Assembly (NCBI RefSeq): GCF_010389155.1
Contig: NC_057769.1
Span: 24,614,735 to 24,678,734 of the forward strand
Length of the DNA stretch: 64,000 nt
Reading direction: 5' to 3'
DNA from: Erigeron canadensis
Lineage: Eukaryota; Streptophyta; Magnoliopsida; Asterales; Asteraceae
A program made the translations under genes and the position numbers. Shown piece by piece: positions 58,281 through 64,000 of this stretch. A model generated the notes under the pieces. The model had not been told where the DNA came from. It saw nothing but the letters and a program-made list of their open reading frames with translations, and did not search any database. How positions within the stretch are numbered: position 1 is the stretch's first letter; each line of letters begins with the position of its first letter.

Positions 58281-59995
58281 TTCTCAACACAACCATTCGT
58301 CTTGTCCAAATTCTAAATTTGGTTGTGGAATTATCAAAGACATAAAATCGAATCAGGTTTTGCCCTTTGTTTTACTATTATTAATTTTGATGATTATTTT
58401 AATTGAAATTAGCACTCCTAATTAGATGATTAGAAGATCACTAGTAGAACTTACAATTTAAAATACACATTGCATTTAAAACACGGCAAACAAAATATCA
58501 CTATATCTGGAGGGGGTTAGCCGGTTGTTACACTTGATAGCTATCAAGTTATTTTAATTAGTAGGAAATGGTAGGTTAACTCAATCTGTTACGTTGTGAA
58601 GGCTTTCCTGCTAAATTAAAAGCAGGATGTAGAAGAGACCAGAAATGCTGTTCTAGTTACCAAGTTTGAAGAAGCTGAGAAAAGATCAGACCAGCTTCAA
58701 GGCTCTACTCATAGGTTTTTGGTCCGATCACTAAAAAATTGATCTCCATATTGGATTTTTTATTTTAATGCAGTCATGTAAATGTATCAAGGTTTGTGTA
58801 TTGTTTGAAAGGGGAGTTGGAACAACTTTTAGTTAAATGGAATGAGCATAAAGACAGTTTTAGTCTTTAGGTACTAATAAAAATATGAACCCTTGCACGT
58901 CTTTCCTATTCAAGTTAATGTTCTAACCTTTATATTCCGGATGGTACGTACACAGTAAAATTGAAGCAAGAAGAAGTCATATTTGAAGCTGAGGTTCTTG
59001 CAGCTCTAAAGTTTAAAATGGGTATTTTCACAGTAAAGCTATTTCTTAGATAGTATTTATGGCAAATGGATCTGGCAAAAAGAGCAACCATGATTTGAGA
59101 TTTTCACATTTTCTTCAAGTTTTGTTTTTTTTCTTCATTCAGTTTCATTTCTTTTTTTTTTGTCTAATGAGTTTTTTCCGGGTTATTAGGCTTAAGATGT
59201 ATATTAGAGAAGTGGTTTTGTTTTCATTAAGAAAGCATTAGTGGCAAATTGGATCTAGTAATAAGACTAACCTTGAGTTGGGACTTTCAAATTTCTTCTC
59301 TTGTCAGTGGGTTGCATCGCTTGTGAGCCGTCAATGGAAAGGTTTTACATGTAGTGATTGCATTGAATTTTTGCTTTTTTGGAAATAAAGGATTGCTATT
59401 AGAGTTGTTGGAAATTATACTTTTTGTGTCTTCTTTTATGCGGCTGGTGTTTCCGTTAGTGAAATAAGTTGTGGACTTCGAGCCGCAAATTAACTCAAAG
59501 AAGCAACGTGCAAAGGGTTAATAATTACATCACTTCTAATGGGTTGTTTTCATATTAACACCTTACGCTTTGTTTATCTTTAGACCTGACCTGCCCCATT
59601 CAACGTGTAGTCCTGTGCTAAAAGATGACCAGTTTCGAGCTATTAGTTGATCTACCCAAATAGCTCATTTTTCCAACTGTAATCATTATTAGAACACTAG
59701 GTTTTCTAATTTCCATTGAACGGTTAATACTTTAAACCACCTTTGGAAAAAAGTTCTATTTTTGGGTTAAGCATAATCAACTGATTCAATGTAGACTCGG
59801 AATGCACACAAAGCTTGGCTTGATGGTGTCTAACAACCACATTGGACACTTCGGTCCAGGGAAATAGGTTATTGCTTCTGTTTGTGTCAATACTTTTGAG
59901 ATATATGTGTTTTTTGAAAGTATTTGTGGCTGGTTTTCTATTGTGTGATTTTTTGGTCTATTTAAATTGAACAGTTGAAAATAATATTGCTTCAG
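58281..59995. other. Non-genic stretch with a possible coiled-coil scrap
   Basis: About 58638-58717 reads 'DVEETRNAVLVTKFEEAEKR' and a few more residues in one frame, heptad-like, but it is isolated and unassigned. It could be an unrecognised upstream exon of the ING relic. The rest is AT-rich. Confidence 0.3.
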
Positions 59996-60960
59996 GTCTA
60001 TGTGGATGCGAATGCTCATATTCAAACAACTTGATCAATATCTTACAAAATTGGAAGGGCAACACCATGGTACGTTTTTTATTCCTTCTGAGTCGGTCGC
60101 TCATATATCTTGCAGAAGTGATACTGATATCATGCTTCATGATCCTGTATCCATTGTGTTGTGTTGTGGTGACAAGATGGGTGGAGCACGTAATGGGTCA
60201 AAATGGGTTTAGGTGAAACAAGTCTAGCATGGATGGAAATGGGTCTCTTGGGTTTGGTTGATCTTATATACTTTTAAGTTATACTAACAAATACAATATT
60301 CTTTTGATAGTAATCTAAATATTAATAAAATTATTTATTACACGCGTGTATTCAAAATAGATATTAGCAACTTTCAACATCATCAACTATTTGACCCATT
60401 CCCTTTTAGCTAAAGATTTTAATTCAAATATGAGATTAAACCAATGCCAAAATAGACCCATTCATAAGTAAATGGGTCAGAGTGGCAACCTTGAGTGTTG
60501 TGGTCCTTGTGGAACCATGGCCACACTTCCATCTCACTTCTGCTATTTTTACAGTTGTGACAGACTAGTAAAATGCTGCTACAACTGGATCACCCGCTTT
60601 GAACGTTCATGGCAATGGGAAACCTGTAAAGGAAGGTGGCTGAGGAGGGCGGACAAAGTAATTATCTTTGTGATGAAGTTGCTTTTACTTAAAACATAGT
60701 GTTAATTATAATCACCAATTCTTCTTTGGATGGGGGCTTTAATGATAAAAAAAATCACTTTATGTTTGTACAGGTCATACCTTGCTGATGCATCCTCCAC
60801 AGGCACACCAGCGACCGCAAACCCACCCAGTCTGGACTTGGACCTGCCAATTAATCCTAATGAGCCGACATATTGTTTATGCAACCAAGTGATCTAGAAG
60901 AACATGGTAGCATGTGATAACCCTCAAGTAAGTGTAACAGTAGACGTGATGATATCTGGA
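59996..60960 (+). pseudogene. ING-type (inhibitor of growth) PHD-finger pseudogene
   Basis: Three exon-like blocks follow the order of plant ING proteins, nuclear histone H3K4me3 readers in chromatin-modifying complexes. (1) 59996-60056, after a TTCAG acceptor, encodes the end of the ING helical domain, 'ANAHIQ' then, after a one-base insertion, 'QLDQYLTKLEG'. (2) About 60597-60658 encodes 'LNVHGNGKPVKEGG', a TGA, then 'GGRTK', the basic linker; its donor is TA instead of GT. (3) 60774-60932, after TACAG, encodes 'LDLDLPINPNEPTYCLCNQV', the start of the PHD finger, then a TAG, then 'MVACDNP'. The last PHD part (the WFHFxCVG region) and the N-terminus are missing. Stops, a frameshift and truncation make it non-functional. 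Confidence 0.78.
60177..60498. repeat. hAT-MITE-like insertion within the ING relic
   Basis: The left side has 'gtaatgggtcaaaatgggtt' and the right side 'agtaaatgggtcagagtggc', with an inner 'tttgacccattccc'. Such inverted 'gggtcaaaatggg' words mark small hAT-type elements. It lies between ING blocks 1 and 2, in what would be an intron. Confidence 0.4.
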
Positions 60961-61630
60961 AGAGTCAAAATGGGTAGGTTCGGGTTGGCTGGAAACATTA
61001 AAAAAATTTCAATATTTATAAAACATTAGTTTGTCATATATGTAAGAATCTAATTTGGGGATCAACTATCTGTGTTGATTTGTGATTCTATATTTAAGTT
61101 AGGGTCGGGAACGACCCGAACAATATTTTCAAGGCAAATTTTTTAAACCCAACATTTACAGGTCTTGTCAGTTTATTACATTCTTAGAATTTTCTGTAAT
61201 CACAAGATGATAGGTTTCTTTGGATGATTCTGATGGTTCTTTTATGAAACTGGTGACATTCTCCCGTAGCCATATAATATGTGTCAATTTCTGAAAGTAT
61301 GTCACTTCTATTTTTAGGGGTGATGTCTTCGACCCATATACTTATGAATAGGTTAACCAAAAGGGCTGAATGAAAGAGTTCAACTATAAGAGGGAATAGG
61401 TCAAATGACTGGTGATCAACTAATTAAAAGAATTGAATTATAGCATATTCATTATGTACATACGCCTGCCATAACATCAAGTTGGCTTAAATTTGTTTAA
61501 TGTGTATGTTTCTTTCACAATGCAATTGGTTATTGTACTTTTACTTTGAAACCAAGCATCGGTTTGTGCAGCCGGTGACAGTTCTGCGTATCAAAGGACT
61601 TCTGCTTGATGGAATCATTGTAGTGTAAGT
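60961..61630. other. Non-genic DNA
   Basis: No gene is seen. 'gggtaggttcgggttggctg' near 60974 is another hAT-MITE-like word. Confidence 0.3.
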
Positions 61631-61669
61631 ATTAGTGATTGTGGACTCAAATGAAGATTCTAAAGATGA

Positions 61670-61854
61670 AATGTAAAGAGGAATTTTGATTCTTATTCGG
61701 CTTATAAACCTGATCATGAAGACCGTGCAAAAGAGATAACAAAGGGTGTGGTGTTTGATGATAATCACATGCTCGACTCTCCAACACTTTCAAGCTCGTC
61801 TCCATTTCCCAATTCCAGTGTTCCTAACTCCAACATGTACAACCTTGTCTTCTA
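61670..61854 (+). pseudogene. Unassigned coding-like fragment
   Basis: A 60-odd-codon frame without an ATG start reads 'RNFDSYSAYKPDHEDRAKEI', then an acidic and Ser/Pro/Asn-rich tail, to a TAA at 61852-61854. The composition is protein-like. It could be a last exon of a decayed gene. No family recognised. Confidence 0.3.
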
Positions 61855-62324
61855 AATTTAGGATATTCTCTTGATGTTCTATTTTTCTTTAGATGTAAAC
61901 GATTTTCCTCTCTTTGACATATTATTTTTGTTTTTACTTTTTTTTGTAATGCTAACGAAGCATTGTTTTTGTAAAGATAAAAGATGGTAAGAGAAAATGG
62001 TTAGTAGGCATGAAAAATTACATGTTTAATTAGAAGTAAATTTGCAAAATGCTACATAGGCTATGTCTCGAGATGAAGATACAAGGCAGTGATTTCTATT
62101 TTATGTAGAAGTTGTTTACAAAGTATGCAATTGCCAGGAGTAAAAATGTGAAAGTATTAAAGAAGTTTAGAGAATGGTTTTTTTTTTTGAAGGATTTTGT
62201 TTCGATTCAATGTTAAAAGTTGTTTTATATGTAGTTAGCCTGTATGCCGTATGGGATGAGAATCTTTTGGCTCTACACGTAGGTTGAAGATGAGGTTGTC
62301 TCATATGATGATGGGCTTTGGATA

Positions 62325-62630
62325 CTATTATTTGGCAAAACAAAACGGGTTCTCAAGAACCGATCAAAAAAACCAAAACTGGGACAAAAAAATCAGCTCA
62401 TGAGGAACCAATTTTGGTTTTTGAAGAGTCGATCGGTTTGGAACTGGTTTCACTTTTGTTCCCAAAAATGGGTTCCTTACTTGTTTCAATTCGGTTCGGT
62501 TCCAGTTTTTGGATAAAAAAAAACTGGTCAAAACTTGACCATTAATGGTTCCAAACCGGTTCTGGTTTAGTCAAAACCAATTTTTCATCGCGTTGATTGA
62601 AACCGGTTTCGATTTGGCCATCTCTAATGA
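62325..62630. repeat. hAT-MITE-like element rich in 'ggttccggttc' words
   Basis: The left part has 'tttggcaaaacaaaacgggt' and the right end 'gatttggccatctctaat' (reverse complement TTAGAGATGGCCAAATC). Between them 'aaccggttctggttt', 'ttcggttcggttcc' and complementary words alternate. The frame crossing it (62318-62545) is a by-product of the repeat. Confidence 0.5.
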
Positions 62631-62639
62631 TTGGTGTGC

Positions 62640-63218
62640 AGGAAACTAAATCATGGCTACCATTTTGATAATGGAAATGATACTTGATATTTTAGATTTA
62701 TATTTCCATTCTTTTATTGATATATATCGTATATCTTATCATGGGTATATTTTAGGATAATGATAATAATTAATTTTAGTTTTGTTATTTGGATGTGCCT
62801 TAAGTGATGTTTTAGTATAGTCTTCTATGGACATATCTATGACTTTACTCTAATTTTGTAAATATTTATATTACAAAATCCTCATAAGGGTAAATTGCTC
62901 TTTTACCAAACTAAAACTTCTATCACGCAAACATATTTGTAACTATAATTTCTAGATAAATTATTAAAATATTTAGGATTAATCAATCATGACTTATCAA
63001 AACAAAAATGTTCATGACATTCATGTGGGAGTTCTCAAGTTCAAAACATAGAAATTTTTTTACAAATTAAGTCTTCCAATAAAACAGGTTTTAGTAATGT
63101 CTTAACCGGGTACACGCTAAAAAAAAAAAGTCCATGACATTAATAGTAACAGTATACCAATCTCAAATAATTAGCTATGGGAGATTGATAGAGCAGACAT
63201 AGATATTAATCCTACATA
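62640..63218. other. AT-rich non-genic DNA
   Basis: Nothing recognisable. Confidence 0.4.
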
Positions 63219-64000
63219 TTAGGCTGGTGCTTATAGTTGCGTCCCCCAGCGTCCGACGCGTAGCCGAGGGGAGACGTTATAAGCACGGTTGCGTTTTCAA
63301 GTGCGCCTTGATAGTTTCTCCCGTTTTTGAACGCGCATTTTGTGGGTGTGTGGGGTCCCTTTTTTTGTGACTAGCCGTTAGATAAAAAAAAACAATTTTG
63401 TGTTCAAAATTATTAGGTAACGGCTATTTTGTTTAAATTTAGTTAAATTTTTTTAATTTTCAACCTCCTATTTATATCCCATTACACTTCCATTTCAAAA
63501 CATAACAATCTAAACATACACATTCTTATAACTTTCAAAGCAATTCAATCACACACTACTACTAAAAATGTCTGGTTCATCATCATCATCATCCTCTAGT
63601 GATGATTACGAATCAAACGATTACGAAGTAATCAATAATGTTGTTACGCAAATGAATGTTATTTTTAATCCCCAAGCCATATGTGCGTGTCTTAACGTTA
63701 TCTTTGACAAAGAAGAAAACCAAAGCCAAGAAGCCTCAAGTTCTTCAAGACCCAAGTTTACTAGAATGGTGATCCGGCGAGATCACGTGGCTGTTGCAAA
63801 GCTTTTATACGATCATTACTTTGCGCCAGTACCAACCTACCCACCTGACATGTTTCGTAGAAGGTTCTGAATGCGAAAGGAAATGTTTCTGCGCATAGTG
63901 CGAGACATAAACTCATTTGAAAGCATTGAACCGCTACCGAAACACTTTCAGTTCTTCCACAAAAGCGCGACAGATGCTAGTGGTCGTCCTGGTTTCAACA
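63219..64000 (+). mobile_element. Left end of a PIF/Harbinger element, truncated by the window
   Basis: A TTA site (63219-63221) is followed by the presumed terminus GGCTGGTGCTTATAGTTGCG. A subterminal inverted word pair (TGCTTATA at 63228 and TATAAGCA near 63280) suggests a stem. About 350 bp inside, a PIF/Harbinger transposase-like frame begins. The right end lies beyond the window. Confidence 0.6.
63568..64000 (+). pseudogene. PIF/Harbinger (plant transposon protein type) transposase, 5' part
   Basis: Starts with a Ser-rich, acidic N-terminus (MSGSSSSSSSSDDYESNDYE), then 'RRDHVAVAKLLYDHYFAP' and 'YPPDMFRRRF', the N-terminal signature of plant Harbinger-derived nuclease transposases. A TGA at 63868-63870 interrupts just where family members continue F-R-R-R-F-R-M; it is one C-to-T step from CGA. 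The frame then stays open to the window end (RKEMFLRIVRDI ... DASGRPGFN). The catalytic DDE nuclease domain lies beyond the window. The stop makes this copy probably defective. Confidence 0.8.

Noticed and set aside
59059..59241. 60-codon frame
   Set aside because: Poly-Phe from T-rich sequence; no domain.
62318..62545. 75-codon frame
   Set aside because: Explained by the 'ggttccggttc' repeat element.

Overview
The window looks like nuclear DNA of a flowering plant, most likely a eudicot. Genes have introns with GT..AG borders, the sequence is AT-rich, there is a nuclear-type tRNA-Ser, and the transposons (Ty1/copia, Helitron, PIF/Harbinger, CACTA and foldback elements) are plant types. The decayed NLR, RPA70-like and B3-like families remind me of Asteraceae genomes, but that is an impression I could not test.

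Four loci look intact: tRNA-Ser(GCU) at 2165-2245 (-); a single-exon RING-H2 E3 ubiquitin ligase with an N-terminal zinc ribbon at 2478-3308 (+); a 19-exon mitochondrial citrate synthase at 8277-15526 (+), 471 residues with the catalytic His/His/Asp; and a three-exon gene for a 135-residue protein of unknown function at 18458-19967 (-). Directly downstream of citrate synthase is a truncated, intron-containing duplicate of it (16440-18122) with deletions and broken splice sites.

From 20 kb rightward the window is mostly a transposon and pseudogene graveyard. It holds NLR fragments (21.05-22.3 kb, with copies of the 5' flank at 28.35-29.0 kb), a ~240-bp-arm inverted repeat (24.5-25.5 kb), many Helitron termini, a probable 2.7-kb solo LTR with a 39-bp tandem repeat (31.5-34.1 kb), a 151-bp CACTA-type MITE (34.5 kb), and a young 8.1-kb Ty1/copia element (39239-47375) with a perfect 5-bp target duplication but broken reading frames. 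To its right are an RPA70-like pseudogene (48.8-52.3 kb, -), a frameshifted B3-like fragment (54.3 kb), an ING-type PHD-finger pseudogene (60.0-60.95 kb) and the left end of a PIF/Harbinger element that runs off the window (63.2 kb onward). A decayed Harbinger MYB-like ORF1 lies at 6.35-7.08 kb.

The live genes are unrelated housekeeping or regulatory functions with no sign of working together. I found no convincing undescribed system. The most informative signals are the citrate synthase duplicate with a MITE that dates it, the copia element whose 3' LTR lost its TATA box, the Helitron termini, and the long inverted repeat that could make a hairpin RNA.
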